Below, in pieces: positions 1 through 12,238 of a DNA stretch of 64,000 bases. Origin of the DNA: Phascolomyces articulosus (Eukaryota > Mucoromycota > Mucoromycetes > Mucorales > Lichtheimiaceae); contig JAIXMP010000049.1 of NCBI GenBank assembly GCA_025677815.1, positions 62,001 to 126,000 on the forward strand. The letters run 5' to 3'. Every line of letters begins with the position of its first letter. The stretch's first letter is position 1. The notes beneath the pieces were generated by a model, which was not told the DNA's origin, did not search any database, and saw only the letters and a program-made list of their open reading frames with translations. Position numbers and translations under genes: made by a program.

Positions 1-346
1 ACTATAATATAATAATATATATTTCAGTGAGGGAAAGAAGGACCTAATATTTTTTTAGCTCTATAATTCTCTCACCCCTTCCCTTGTAATTTTCAAGAAC
101 AACCCTTAACTTTAAAAAAACATATAGAAAAATGATCTTAACTACAATAATTAAAAATATATATAAAATAACACACACACATACAAATTTCTTTGTTATT
201 TTTCTTTTGTTATAAATAATAGGATATGGGAAATCGAATATGATGATGGGGTCGGATAAGAGGGAATGGTTGTTGTTGTTGTAGATGTTGATCTTGGTGG
301 ATGGGGGGTATATATAAAGTTCCTTTATTCACACAGCACGAACTAT

Positions 347-811
347 TTAAGAAGTTGTAGTGAAACTCGGTGATCGTGCATATTTTTTTAATAGTTCAGT
401 ACGTCGACTAATCCATGAATCTCTTTTACTTTGTTGTTGTGTATTTTGTTCTTCGTTATCTTCATCATTATCTTCCATTTGTTGGTGTTGACTAATATTA
501 GGATGGCTCGTTGATTTTCCTTGTGAGTGATGATGATCTGATAAGGAAGAAGAAGAAGGTGAGGGAGGTGCAGGTCGATTCCATTGATAAAACGTAGACG
601 TTCGCTTTAAATATTGTGTACGGAATGATGAGGATAATAATGGGGAACGGTCATCTGGATGTTGTTGATCTTCGACATCAAGTGTAATGTTACGGCGATG
701 ACGGTTACAACAGCAACAATATAGAATCAGCGATACAATAACCAATGCACTGACGATTAAAACACTCAAGGCAAGTAGTGTCATGCCATTGTTGATGTCC
801 ACTTCCACCAT
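347..811 (-). CDS. Small single-pass membrane protein, 154 aa, function unknown
   Basis: I do not recognise a family. The start is placed at the ATG on 811 (begins MVEVDINNGM). The frame stays open further upstream, but that part is only a translated CT/TTA microsatellite and is better read as 5' UTR. Residues about 10-32 form one hydrophobic segment, followed at once by four cysteines and basic residues (CCCCNRHRR). This suggests a membrane anchor with possible palmitoylation and a cytosolic C-terminal tail. The tail is Ser/Pro/His/Gln-rich, has an acidic stretch, and ends in a basic segment with RRTELLKKYARSPS. Single exon. Membrane topology is inferred from the positive-inside rule. Confidence 0.6.
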   Translation of the reverse strand: MVEVDINNGMTLLALSVLIVSALVIVSLILYCCCCNRHRRNITLDVEDQQHPDDRSPLLSSSFRTQYLKRTSTFYQWNRPAPPSPSSSSLSDHHHSQGKSTSHPNISQHQQMEDNDEDNEEQNTQQQSKRDSWISRRTELLKKYARSPSFTTTS

Positions 812-846
812 GTATAAATTATTATCTATTTTATTATTATTATTGC

Positions 847-877
<31 letters not shown>

Positions 878-924
878 TGTTATAGAGGGTGAGTAAGAAA
901 TTAATAAAGAACGAAAGAGAAGGG

Positions 925-929
<5 letters not shown>

Positions 930-990
<61 letters not shown>
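930..990. repeat. (GA)n microsatellite upstream of the small membrane protein gene
   Basis: About 30 GA units, lying 120-180 nt upstream of the preferred start of the minus-strand gene at 347-811. On the transcribed strand it reads as (CT)n, a pyrimidine tract of the kind common in fungal promoters and leaders. Translation gives an artificial Ser-Leu run. Confidence 0.85.
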
Positions 991-995
<5 letters not shown>

Positions 996-2494
996 CAAAG
1001 AAATAAAAAGAAGCACAACGGAGGAAATAGAATAAATGGGAAAATTAGAAAAGAAAGATGTGAGCAAGTTTAAGTGTGACCTCAGAACTAAATAATTACA
1101 TATTACGACTACCATATTCGTTTGGAAGTATACTGCCATTTACTTGGTACAATATGCCGTGTAATCTATTCTATCTCATATACCAACTCAGTGGTGCTAC
1201 TATCTTTATCGTTCATCATTTTTAAAGAGAAGATGAATTCGTTGGAAACAAAAATTGCTTATTTAACACGAAGAAGTTTGTTTATCTGTGCATATCAACC
1301 TCAATATAAAAAGTGTGATAGGTTTTGTGTTGTTAAACTTTACCCATTTTAGATACAAATTCCAATATATAAGCCGCCCCATGTAGTGTAACCAAAACTG
1401 TACTGTATTTTTTATGCATTCCATTGCATCATTAATTTTTTTTTTTTTTTTTGTATAATGTGTACATCCTTGTCCTGGGATCCAGACTTTTGTTGTCAAT
1501 ATAAGTGGGTCATCTGATGATCAAATAATAATCTTACTCACGCGTCCTCCATTTCGAAAAATATCTTACTTTTCTATTTGTTGAATATTCAGACATTTTA
1601 ATACGTAATCCATGTTTGAACCATAATAAAATCACAAGAGAAAAGATCCTACAGCTATAGTGATGTGATAAACCATAGAAAAACCTAGACTGAAGTAGAA
1701 GTACTCAATAAGAAAAGAATGGACTAATTCGAAATGAACTATTTAGCTGATATGTCACTTTTAGCTGCTTATTTTAGTCAGGAATGGTGCAAGCTGTATA
1801 AAAAAAATACATTAAAAATCCTTCTACTGAGAATGAGCAACTGGAGTGCATGTGGTGATTCATTTGCCTTTGCACAAATGAAATCCTGTCTTCACCCATC
1901 ACTGATAACAAAAATTAATAAATATAGAATAATAACCACCTTTATTTTTATCATTAGCTTTCTTTCTAAACAAATGTTGCCTGTTATATAATTTTATAAA
2001 ATGAACGACGTAACGAAAGATCAGTTTATTTTTCTATTTCTGGGATACGCCAAAGAGAATGCCAATATAATAGATCGCATTTCAGAGCATAAAAAAAACA
2101 TGAATTATAGATATTTTTACTTCCAGTCCTTCAAAAACGGGCAACAACATCCACTACCACAATAACAACAATAAGCTGCTTTTTTTCTTTTAGCACCCGC
2201 TTGGAAACGGTATTCATAATCATTTCTTTTTAATACGATTTTTTTTTCGTTAAATAGGTATATCCATTAGTATTACTATTCATCACCCTTACAGGAATGA
2301 ATGGTGTGTCTAGGTATAATAATAATAGGAAGTAATGTTATGAGCCGTTCGTCTGGGAAGCAGTCATGCACTTGACATCTCTCGTATTGAAAGGAGATTT
2401 GGAGGCTATTTTTAACACTCACTCGGTTGGAGATGATATTCAGTAATAAATATTTTTTTGAAGGTTCTTCTCATCCTGTTAATGTGACACCTGA
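991..2494. other. Intergenic stretch, no gene seen
   Basis: AT-rich DNA with only short reading frames that lack coding character (76-85 residues, mostly hydrophobic or low complexity). No RNA gene or repeat element was recognised. Confidence 0.6.
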
Positions 2495-3425
2495 TACCTT
2501 CATTGGACGCTCAACAAAATTGTATTTGTTGGAAACATCTGTCATCCGACGCAATCAAATTCAGCAACAGCAAAGTTGCGTCATGATTTAGAACACTATA
2601 ATTTGGTTGATATACTGTTGGATATTCTCGACAGTGACAATAGTCGTCTGGATGTGATTACCTTTCTTCAAGTGGCACAAATCGTTAAGCTCCTTATTAT
2701 CGCTTTGTCAAACATTGTATATACAAGTTCACTATTACCACAGCAGCTTATGCAATTCTTCCCAAAGCTCAAATCATTTGAAATTACTGCGTACGATCTC
2801 ACTAACTCTGATGTATCACAATTGTACAAGAAAAAAATTCAAGACAGTCCAGCGAGACAGCGGCACTCTGGTGTACTGGAATTTGAATTCCTCGATGACA
2901 ATATTCAAAATAGACAAATCGGGTATTATCATATTCTTTTTCAGTTGATTCTAGACATTCATGCCACACTTCAACCACTTATTCTTTCTGGATTGAGTAA
3001 TATATTTGATCGTAATATGATGGAACATCTTGCATGTCATGATTTCCTTGAAGTATTAATCTCTTACTTGGCCCATATCGATCCATGGTGCAGAAAAGTG
3101 AGTATTGTATCGTTTCTTTGAACACTCATTCGTAAATTTGATATGGCTATCCATCCCTGGCTATAACTTGTGTATGTAAATGGCGAATTGTTGAGGTTTA
3201 TTGCCAATCACTCACACCATACAACATTTACGAGAAATCGATATGAGAAATATCAACAATGTTGGTTTACCCCACATGGACACAATGATTCATCCTTCAT
3301 ATTCATTAAGAAAAATAAAGCTGAATCTTGGTGATAAAATTGATCCATATCTTTTACATTCATTCGTAACTTCCAGAAATTGTGTTATTCACGAATTGTC
3401 AATACATAATAATCTTAGACCGTAA
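2495..3425 (+). pseudogene. LRR/F-box-like gene fragment, probably decayed
   Basis: The first open stretch (2495-3097) has no ATG at its start. It encodes a helical, Leu-rich sequence with LRR-like spacing (for example FFPKLKSFEITAYDLTN and LVDILLDILDSDNSRLD). A good donor (AAAA/GTGAGT) sits at 3098. A second stretch in another frame (about 3197-3421) continues in the same style (IQHLREIDMRNINNVGLP, LRKIKLNLGD) and ends at a possible GTAAGT donor at 3422. The acceptor CGCAG at about 3510 leads straight into a stop. The pattern fits the large F-box/LRR families of Mucorales, but no F-box was seen. It could be a real gene with exons I missed, or a remnant. Family assignment is tentative. Confidence 0.3.
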
Positions 3426-4644
3426 GTATTTGATGAAATGGATGAGTTCATATATATCATGTTGGATCAGGTATAAGAAAATGTTTTTTTTTACATTATG
3501 AATTTTCGCAGCTGATGAATGGATTTGATTTTGTGGATAGTGACATTGGAAGAGCTGACCTAGACAAGATGAATGAATTTCAACCAGACTCAAGTGCCTC
3601 AACATTGGGTCGATGAAAGTTTTTTTTTTTTCTTTCTGAAAGTTGATGAGGAATAAGCACGCCATCCCGTTAAGGCGCTTACCAAAAGTAAATATCCACA
3701 AGGGATTTTAGAAGAAGTGCCTCATCTCTTTGTATATTTTATAACATCATTTATCACACCCTTTTATGGCAATCCAAGGAACACCCTTCCTATGGAATGG
3801 GAAAGGAATAAAGATGAAAAACGGAAGTAAAATAGAATCAATAGGAGGAGTAAAAAGAAACAAAAGAAATCTTGTGAGAATCGATATAGGTATGTTAAAT
3901 TTATATATTTTCTTATCCATGTCATAGTTGTCATTTAAATTTGTTTGATATGTATGATGATGGTGCCATATTTGACGTGAGTCAATATTTGAATATTTAC
4001 AACTGTACGTATCTATTACATTATTTACAAAATTACTAGTTTGACAGTTAGTAGGCGTACAACACTTTCCCGCTATCTTTCTTCTCCTTGACAATCATTT
4101 AAATAGCACATCATGCTTTATTTCAAAAGAATAAAATGGGATATATATTATGTCTATATAAATGAGGAACCAAACACAAATTACATCATATTCCACAAAA
4201 AGAAACCCATATTGATTTCTCTACACTCATTGGGTAGCATGACCCTCCTTTCTTTCTTCAACATTTTTTAAATTGTAAAAAAAAAAAATGTTAATATACA
4301 AAAAAAAACTTAGTAATAATAATCAAAGACGTATAGGATAAAAAAAAGTTCGTAATAGGTGAATATGAGTGAGATGTAATAATAATAAGAATAATAAAAA
4401 ACAACATTTTACACGAAAAACTAAAAATAATAAAAAAGAGAGGAGATGAGAAATGATATAAAGTCAGAGTAATAGTACTAGTAATAATAATAATAGAGAT
4501 GTTTGATGGAAATGTGTTTGTGCGTGTTTTTAATGGTGGCGCTGGTACATTTGTTTGAGTAGTGTATATGTGAGTGTGAACGTTATATAGAGTGGATGAA
4601 GGATAGGTAGAAGAGAGAAGGGTAAAAAAAATAATAAAAAATCA
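3426..4644. other. Intergenic stretch between LRR-like remnant and bHLH gene
   Basis: No convincing gene. Open frames on the minus strand (3399-3701 and 3747-4094) start at non-ATG codons and look random. The last about 500 nt are A/T-rich and should contain the 3' UTR of the minus-strand bHLH gene. Confidence 0.55.
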
Positions 4645-6757
4645 TTATGCAGAAACAGTAGCTTTTGTAGTAGTTGCTGAAGTAGTTGCAGTAGCTGTGG
4701 TATTGGTATCAGGTCGAGAAGAAGCATTGGTTGTAGAAGAAGTAGAAGGACCCCCTGGTCCTGTAGTATAAGCCATCATGCGAGCATCACTCTCCTCGTG
4801 CACAGGTCGGAAAGCCCTGGAAGTAGGTCGAGGAGGAGATCCACCAAAATCATGCTGCGCCATCAATTTTTGCTGAAATTGCAATTGTTCTTGAAATTGC
4901 ATCAAACTTTTCAAATGTTCCTTGTGCTTTTCTAAAGCATCTTGTGCGCAAGCTGTTACATCTTTATTCTCTTTACTAGAAGAGGGATAACGTGGTTGTG
5001 GTTGTTGAGGTTGCTGTTGTTGTTGATTATTATTACTATTACTATTATGACTTGTATGATTGAAATGGGAATGAGATGGATGGTGTTGTTGATGATGATG
5101 TGAATGTTGCTCCATCGTTGTAGCTGTAGGATGAAGATGATTGGTACGATTATGATTCATGGATGTTGTGGGCGTTGTCATGGTAGCCGTTGTGGTATGG
5201 TTACTAGGTGTTGTAGAAGAACTACGATCTTGTAAAATCACTTCTTTACGTCCTTCCACTTGTACTCGCATTTCCAATGTCCCCACTTTTTCTTTTAATG
5301 ATTTTGTACGTTTTTCCAAATATCGAATATAATCCACTGCTTTGAATAAAACGGTACTTTTGCTGTTATTAATATTCTTCAAGGTAGGTACAATTTCTGT
5401 CAAATCCTTGAATCCAGTACGAATAGTGGTCCTTCGCTTTTGTTCTGAAGCAATATGGTTGGCTCGTTTTTCGGCTTCTGTTAATAATTCTTTTTGTGGT
5501 CGACTTCGAACGCGTGTAGTCCCTGGTTTCTTGGCCATTTTATTACTACTCATCATCATATCATGATCTTCCTCACTTGGTCGTTTATTATAAGACGTAG
5601 GAGAACCTGATGTAGTAGAAGAGGCAGATGTTCTTAAGGGTGTTGAATTTGTTGTCGCTGAAGATGTTGGATCATGATGATGTAATGATGATGAAGAAAT
5701 GGAAGGATGGGAATGAGGAGGATGATGAGTGGGTACGACTGGCTGTTGTTGTCTTGGAAATGCAATGGTTTCGCTCTTTTTTAAATAAACTGCATCATGA
5801 CGAAAACTACCGCTACCAGAGGAAGGTGAAGGTGTAGCTGTACTCCAAGAAGAAGAAGAGGACGATGAAGAATCCATTGGGTGATGAGTGGCTGCTAAAA
5901 ACCGTTGATGTTGTTTCTTTTGTGCATCAAGAGAACGTAAAATGGATGTACGCCGTCGTTCTTCATCATCATCCTCATTAGGATGATTATCTTCTTCCAT
6001 GTTTTGAGCAGGATATTGATCATATAATGATGACATGTGACTTGGTAATGGGTCAATTTGCATATCTTGGTCCATAAAAAATGTATCCAAAAATTGAGAA
6101 AATGCTTTTTGATCATCTTCATTTAACACGTTGGATGTAGAGGGAGGTTGAGGTGGTTGATGTAATAAAGATTGTTGTTGGTGTTGTTGATGACGATGGT
6201 GATGTTGTGGTGGCTGATGTTGTGGAAGGTGATGCTGCTGATGTTGATGTTGATGTTGGTGATGATGATGAGAAGACGTAGGAGGATGTGGATGATGAAA
6301 ACTAGATGATGAGGATGAAGGAACAGTCAACTGTTGTGATGGTATAGAAGGTGGCTCTTGAGGTTCCGTTGTCACTGCAGCTTCAGCCGCTGCTGTGAAA
6401 TGTTGAAACTGTGATTCGTCAAGTAAAGGAACGTCATTCATGGGTGCCATATCCAGTGGTACCGGCATGGCGAAATCAGGTCCCAAGTCAAACGTAAACT
6501 GAAACTCTATTATTAATAATGTTAAAAAAATAGGTTTTAGCATTGTGTTTCTCCATTAACTGTATTAATAAAAGAGAAAAAAAAAAGTGGAGAACATGGA
6601 GTAATAGTTTACCCTCAAATGGAACGGGCTCCTGCAATGGTGCCTCAAAATTGTTATTGTTTGAAGTCGTTTGAGTAAACCATTCCTGTGGAGGAAAAGA
6701 CTGACTAGGAACGGATGACGAATGAGTTGCGTTTTGTGAATGTTGTGAATAATTCAT
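4645..6757 (-). CDS. bHLH transcription factor, 668 aa, two exons
   Basis: Exons 6613-6757 and 4645-6506. The 106-nt intron has donor G/GTAAAC and acceptor ATAG, and joins in frame. The basic helix-loop-helix region lies at roughly residues 393-450. Its basic part reads NHIASEQKRRTTIRTGF, carrying the His-Glu-Arg pattern of class B E-box (CACGTG) binders, followed by loop and helix 2 (SKSTVLFKAVDYIRYLEKR) and a leucine-rich extension like a zipper. The HIASEQKRR...GF style resembles the Mondo/MLX group and related fungal factors. The remainder is low complexity: His/Gln runs near residues 100-150, Ser runs, and a Gln/His/Asn region after the bHLH. The N-terminus is acidic/aromatic and might be an activation region (inference). 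Expected to act in the nucleus as a dimer. Targets cannot be predicted. Confidence 0.88.
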
Positions 6758-7756
6758 TGAAACACCAGAGGGGGGAAGGAGGAAAAAGGAAAGGAAGAAG
6801 AAAAAGGTGGGTTAGAAAAATAAAATAGATATATTATTCTTTTTTGAAATAAACCAAAGTTAAAACACAAAAAGAAGAAGCAGCAGAAGAAAAAAAAAAG
6901 GTTTTAGTTTTGCGGTTATAAAAAAAAAAGGTGTATGTGTGTTTTGAAGTTATTTTGATATATATGTTATTGTTGATATTGATATGTTATTAATAAAAGG
7001 TTTGGAAAGTGTCTGAGCGTGTGAGAGGGTAAATAATAAGAAAGAAGAGGAAAGAAGTTATTCTACACAGAGACACACACACAGTTACCCATTTTTTTTT
7101 TCGCAATGGCCAGGTTATAAGGTGGAAATGACTTGGTTATTATTATAAAGTTACATATATGAAATAATCTGTTTGTTACCCTTTCGTTTTGAAAGCTTCC
7201 CACACAAAAAGGTTGACTTTAAACACCGGCGCTTTTTAAGCAAACAACTCATTAAAACACCACATTTTGTTGAATTTTCACGAGCTTTTTTTATTTCCAT
7301 TTGTTACACGATCAACTTGCATCCAAAAAGCACTAACACCCGACAACAACACACATTTTTACTGTACACAAAATAAAGTTCCCCACTTGGATCAAATCCA
7401 TCAATTTCTATATAATGATGATACCTTAAAAATCTACCATCGTTCCATAACCACCTTATTATTCTTTATGAATACTATCAAAGTGTTATATATGGTTATT
7501 TTAAATAATTAAACGATTCTTTCTTTTCTTTTCTTCAATAATATTTCTTTAATTTCCTATTAACCGAAATAAGAAAGTTCATATATCATTTTCTATTTCT
7601 ATTATATTCATTATTCTAATAATAATAGTAATCATCATCATCATAAGAATTGTAGATGAAAATGAAAACAAGCCTCTTCTTCATCATGTTATCTTTCTTC
7701 TTTATTATCATTATGACTATTAATATAATATTTAATAAGATGAATAATGATGATGA
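6758..7756. other. Divergence-free spacer: bHLH promoter and phosphatase 3' flank
   Basis: About 1 kb without a gene. The part next to 6757 should be the promoter and leader of the bHLH gene (both neighbours are on the minus strand). It contains purine-rich and (AC)n-like tracts. The part near 7757 should hold the 3' UTR of the phosphatase gene. Short plus-strand open frames at 7173-7512 look random. Confidence 0.5.
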
Positions 7757-9500
7757 TTAGCCTTGGTATCGACATTCTTCTGTCCAATTTTCAGGCACTT
7801 GATCTTTTACGATCTTTTTAAATGCTTCTAATGTACATAATGATTTATCACCACTGGAATGATGATCTCCTGTTGCTTGACAACCAGGTAATTCAAGAAT
7901 TTTATCATTATAACGTACACGAACATAATGTGGCTGTTCTTTTTGTTTTCCACTTCCCAATAACCAAGATGTCCAACTTGAGTTAGATTGATTATCACCA
8001 TTCGATTTTTCTTTAAATAATTCAAAAATAACTGCACTACTAAATGGTGGCCATCTATAAAAATGATGATACAAAAAAGAAGGGTCAGTAAACTTTAATT
8101 TTTCTTCTCCTTACGGTGTGTGTGTATGTCCTGATTTTCACGTGTTAATAATGTGCAATTTTTTTCTCTTACCGCTTGTCAAACCCGCCCAACGAAATTA
8201 ACAAAGGTCCAACGGTACTAAAATTATTATATAAAAATAAACATAAAGTTAATATAGGACACTTTTACGCACGATACCCAAAAAAATATTTTCTTTTTTG
8301 GAAAATAGCATAATCTATCTTTGCCACACAATGAAACATAGTAGATAGATAGACTAAAATAATAAATAATAAAATCGTAATTGACAACAACCCCAATTTA
8401 TGTTGAACACTTACGTATCATGACCAGAATAGAGATGAAGCTTTCTGTCATTGGCTCCGTTAGCTTTTTCAACCATACGATCGCGAATATCGCCAACTAA
8501 TCTTCCCATGCCAAGTCGTCGATATTCATGCGAATTAATAGCTCCATGAAACCATTCCAAAACGACCACTTCTTCAAGATCTCGCATCACTCCTTCATCA
8601 ATGTCAGATGGAAGTTCAAATCCATGTGCTTTTGCTGCCACCAATGTATCTAAAAATTAATTTACATTGAGTGAGAGAGTCCAGTGAATGATCAAAAAGA
8701 ATAGGTAGATCCTTTTTCTTCCTGGGAAATAAGAGGTGTGTACAACGTTATGATAATGATAATAATAAGAATCATAATTACCCAAAATGCCATTTGCAGA
8801 AGGATGGCTATCAAGTGATACGGAATCCACATATTTTTCCAATCTTTTAGAAAGTGATTCAAATTTATCTTTACATATTTCATCCACTTGTTTCTTGGAT
8901 GCTTTAGCTAATTGACGTAATCTGTAACAGTTTGGATTTGGAAACATGTTATCTGCCACTGGGTCACTATGTATAGATAAATTACATTTGTTTTAGCTTG
9001 TGATTTTTTTTTCATTATTGTTTGCTATTGTTCAATGGTAACACATAAAATAATAAAAAAAGAAGGATCATCCCATAAAATCCTTTTCCATTCTACATAC
9101 CGAGTACTTATTTTGAGTACAAAATCATCATCACGTTTTTCCATAGGATATAATCCACCTGCAACCAATTGTTGTACTGATTCTTGAGTACGCTGATAAT
9201 CTGTACTACGGATCGTTACAGAATTTTCATCAAATTTATCTGGTAAAAACTTGAGTCTAATTATTCAACATATGAAAATCCGTATACAGTGAGTTTCATA
9301 GATCATAAATCATGCGTACACAGCATAATAATAAATGCTTTACCTATCCACATAAATTTCTCTCAATCTCGAACCTAATGTAGCCATGCTATGACGACCT
9401 ATATTGGTCAATTGACCATAATAACTATATAGAATATTAAGATGATAAACACAACTTAATAAATATTCTGGGAAATGTTGCCTCCTTCTGTTTCCAACAC

Positions 9501-9533
<33 letters not shown>

Positions 9534-10003
9534 CCTTCCCGCATGAAGAAATATTCATACCAAGCACCTGGTTTATGCAAATGAGGCTTTTGTCCTAATC
9601 TTTCTTCATCCACTAATCGCTGCAAAGGAACAAATTGTTTGGTTGCTTTAGGATCCAACGATAAAATGGTGGCAAACATGTGAGCATTAGCATCGCACAC
9701 ATTCCATACTGCTGGAAAGAGTTGAGTCAAGCGTTTTCTAACGGGCGTTCTTTCACCTAATAAATAGAAAGGTTTTGGTATCTTATACAGCTTTGTTTGT
9801 TAGTTTGCTTATTTTATTTTTAGCTTACCATGACGATGAACAACTTGCAAAAGACTGAATCATTGAGAATGGTATACGTTTATGAGTACTCTTTCTCGAT
9901 TGTTTCGGTGAACAAATAAAAAGAAATAAGAAAAGATAGACACTTACGTGAGTTCCAAGTCTTCTGGATAATAACCAGAATCTGCTCCTGGTAATGGTGC
10001 CAT
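7757..10003 (-). CDS. Histidine acid phosphatase, ACP6-like, 425 aa, nine exons
   Basis: Exons, 5' to 3': 9948-10003, 9829-9854, 9756-9561, 9424-9344, 9256-9101, 8966-8782, 8649-8415, 8217-8173, 8054-7757. All eight joins keep frame with GT/AG ends. The protein has the histidine phosphatase signature RHGERTP at residues 26-32, with the phosphorylated His at 27, and the distal catalytic SGHD at 308-311. In between are GQLTNIG and IRSTDYQRTQESVQ, typical of clade-2 histidine acid phosphatases. Its length and lack of a signal peptide match the lysophosphatidic-acid phosphatase type 6 group (human ACP6 is about 428 aa), which hydrolyses phosphate monoesters, rather than secreted phytases. Substrate is inferred. 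Intron 3 carries a run of about 31 T near 9503-9533. The 26-nt second exon is unusually small, but it encodes the signature and is needed for the frame. Confidence 0.9.
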
Positions 10004-12238
10004 TCTATTTATTCTATATTGTTTATGACAAAGGAGGGAACGATTCAGTTATCTTGGTTCCACGTTCTCGAGAGAAAAAAGAAACGTTACAAAAGCTTAC
10101 ACAGTCACTGGGAAAAAAAAGGAAATATGTGTTCGAATTATATAAAAACTTCTAACGGGTTTTTTTTGTCAGTCAACTAACTGGGTTTATTCTTTTTATA
10201 ATTGTTGCGGTTTCCAGAATAGCTTTGACATAAATAGTGTCATCGATTTTCCTTCTCCCTGCTTCTCTTCATTTCTTCTATTCACTTTTAAACACGCGTT
10301 AAAGTTTATACATTATTATTTTGAAGCACGCGATCGTGGCGTTTCTGTATTGTTTTTCTTTTGGGGGGTGATGAAGAAAATGCTTATCTTATCCATCCAG
10401 CCCCCACCATGACCACCTCCTCCCTTTTCCATTTAACGTGGTAAACTTCATTTTACATATGTTCATCTATTCTTCTTTAATTTACAATTAAATTATTATG
10501 GAGTATCCTAGGGATATATATTGGTAGTAATTAACGATTACAAATAAAAGACACTGCTGACCCACCGTGAGTAATATATGCAGCACCAGTAATTTTTTCG
10601 GAGAATCTCGCCCGTGGTGAAAATAACTACCGATGCCAGAGGTTCTTATTGCTACCGGATTTCTTACTAAGATGACTTGTTCCTCGGATCAGTTGCCTTT
10701 CCATGGAATAGAATGAATGATAATTACCATTGTTGGCCATGTTCATGGATTAATAACAAGGATAATATTGTATATCGCAGCAGACGGTCCAAAGAATCTC
10801 ACACGTTGACGTATTTTTAGGAGGTGGCACTTTTTTTTAAATGTACGTATTACATAATAAGCACTTTGTCCCACCTATTTAATTCTGTCTGATCATTTGC
10901 AACCCTGTTGATCCCATTTCCTCTTATCGATCGTCAAGTATATAATACACTGCGGATTGTAGATCATAATAACAGCGGAGGAATTTGAAATAGGTTTAAT
11001 AGTATGATCATTGCCTTTTTATAGCAAAAAAGGGAACTTTAGTATTGGATCTGTTTATCCTTCTATATTATATCCAAAGAAACTCTTTTCTAATTACTGC
11101 GTATTATTATGTTGATGATGCATATATATTATTAAACCCAGAATAGTATTTCATTAAATCCTTGATACATGTTGTAATATAAAGTCGATATACAACAATC
11201 AATAAACATTAATATCAATAATGTATTAAAATATATAGCTCCTCGTTTTTCTTTGGATTCAAAATGGCAATAAGAACAAATATAAATCTTGGTAACAATA
11301 ATAGTTCATTTATTCATTTGTACATTAGAGGACTCGTGTAAATTGTTGTATGACGGTAACGAATATTTCTTATTTCACATCTTGCGGACAATAATCAGGC
11401 AAGAAAGGCTTTGGAACAAGGCGCATCAGAAAAAAGTAAACTTGAATGTCGTTATTATATAATAATGGTAGTGTTATTATCTTTTGGTCCATAGCTATGC
11501 ATTGGGTTATGTACATACTAATTATTATTATAATCAATAATTAATGCTCTTTAGCAAATTGTTTACTGCCGGTATAAAGGTTGCCGGGAGCTCATTTAAT
11601 ATCCGATTGATCGTCTCTTGATCATCCTTCAGGTGAAATTATCAATAACAAAGATGGTAGTAGGTAAAGTTATACACTATATATATCCATGAGTAGAGAA
11701 TTGTTATTATTTTACTTAATTTATGTTCATTTTTTTAAAATTACTATGCGCTCATAGCTAATAGCCGTGATTTACTGGATGTGGATCAGAAAGTAATCTT
11801 CAAGAAATGTAGCTTAGTACAATTTGCCCATAATCTATATAAAAGAAGGTAAAATTCTTTTTATTTCCACATTGTTTTATATATTACAGAGATAGAAGTT
11901 ATTCATTTTATAAAAAATTACCCATCCATCAGAGCACTTATTTCACCGTCTCATTCTTTTCTTTTTCTTTTTTTCTAGAGCTTTCACATAATAATTTACT
12001 TGGACAAAGAAATGGAATACTTGTAAACTATGTATTAAACTGGTCATAGGGTCAAGGTAAGTAGCAATACTACATAAAAGTGTCATTTGAATGAGAATCT
12101 TATTGATATATATTAATAGAAAAAAGTATGCGCTGTCCATATCACAGTTGCGATCATTCATATTCAACAACCCTCCAAAATCTACCGGTATTCCCTCTAT
12201 ATATCGATGTAAGACTATTTAATATATAAAACTTTTTA
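10004..12238. other. Long intergenic stretch, no gene seen
   Basis: Starts with the promoter and leader of the phosphatase gene. A short plus-strand phrase near 11385-11440 (LADNNQARKALEQGASEK) and another near 11490 (SYALGYV) look faintly like Sel1/TPR helices, but they are not connected by an open frame and could be chance. The minus-strand frame at 11943-12170 is not convincing. Nothing else was recognised. Confidence 0.45.

Noticed and set aside
3747..4094. 115-codon minus-strand frame
   Set aside because: Non-ATG start, no domain, composition like surrounding non-coding DNA.
11385..11500. Sel1/TPR-like phrases
   Set aside because: Only two short matches in AT-rich DNA with stops between them; not enough to call a gene remnant.
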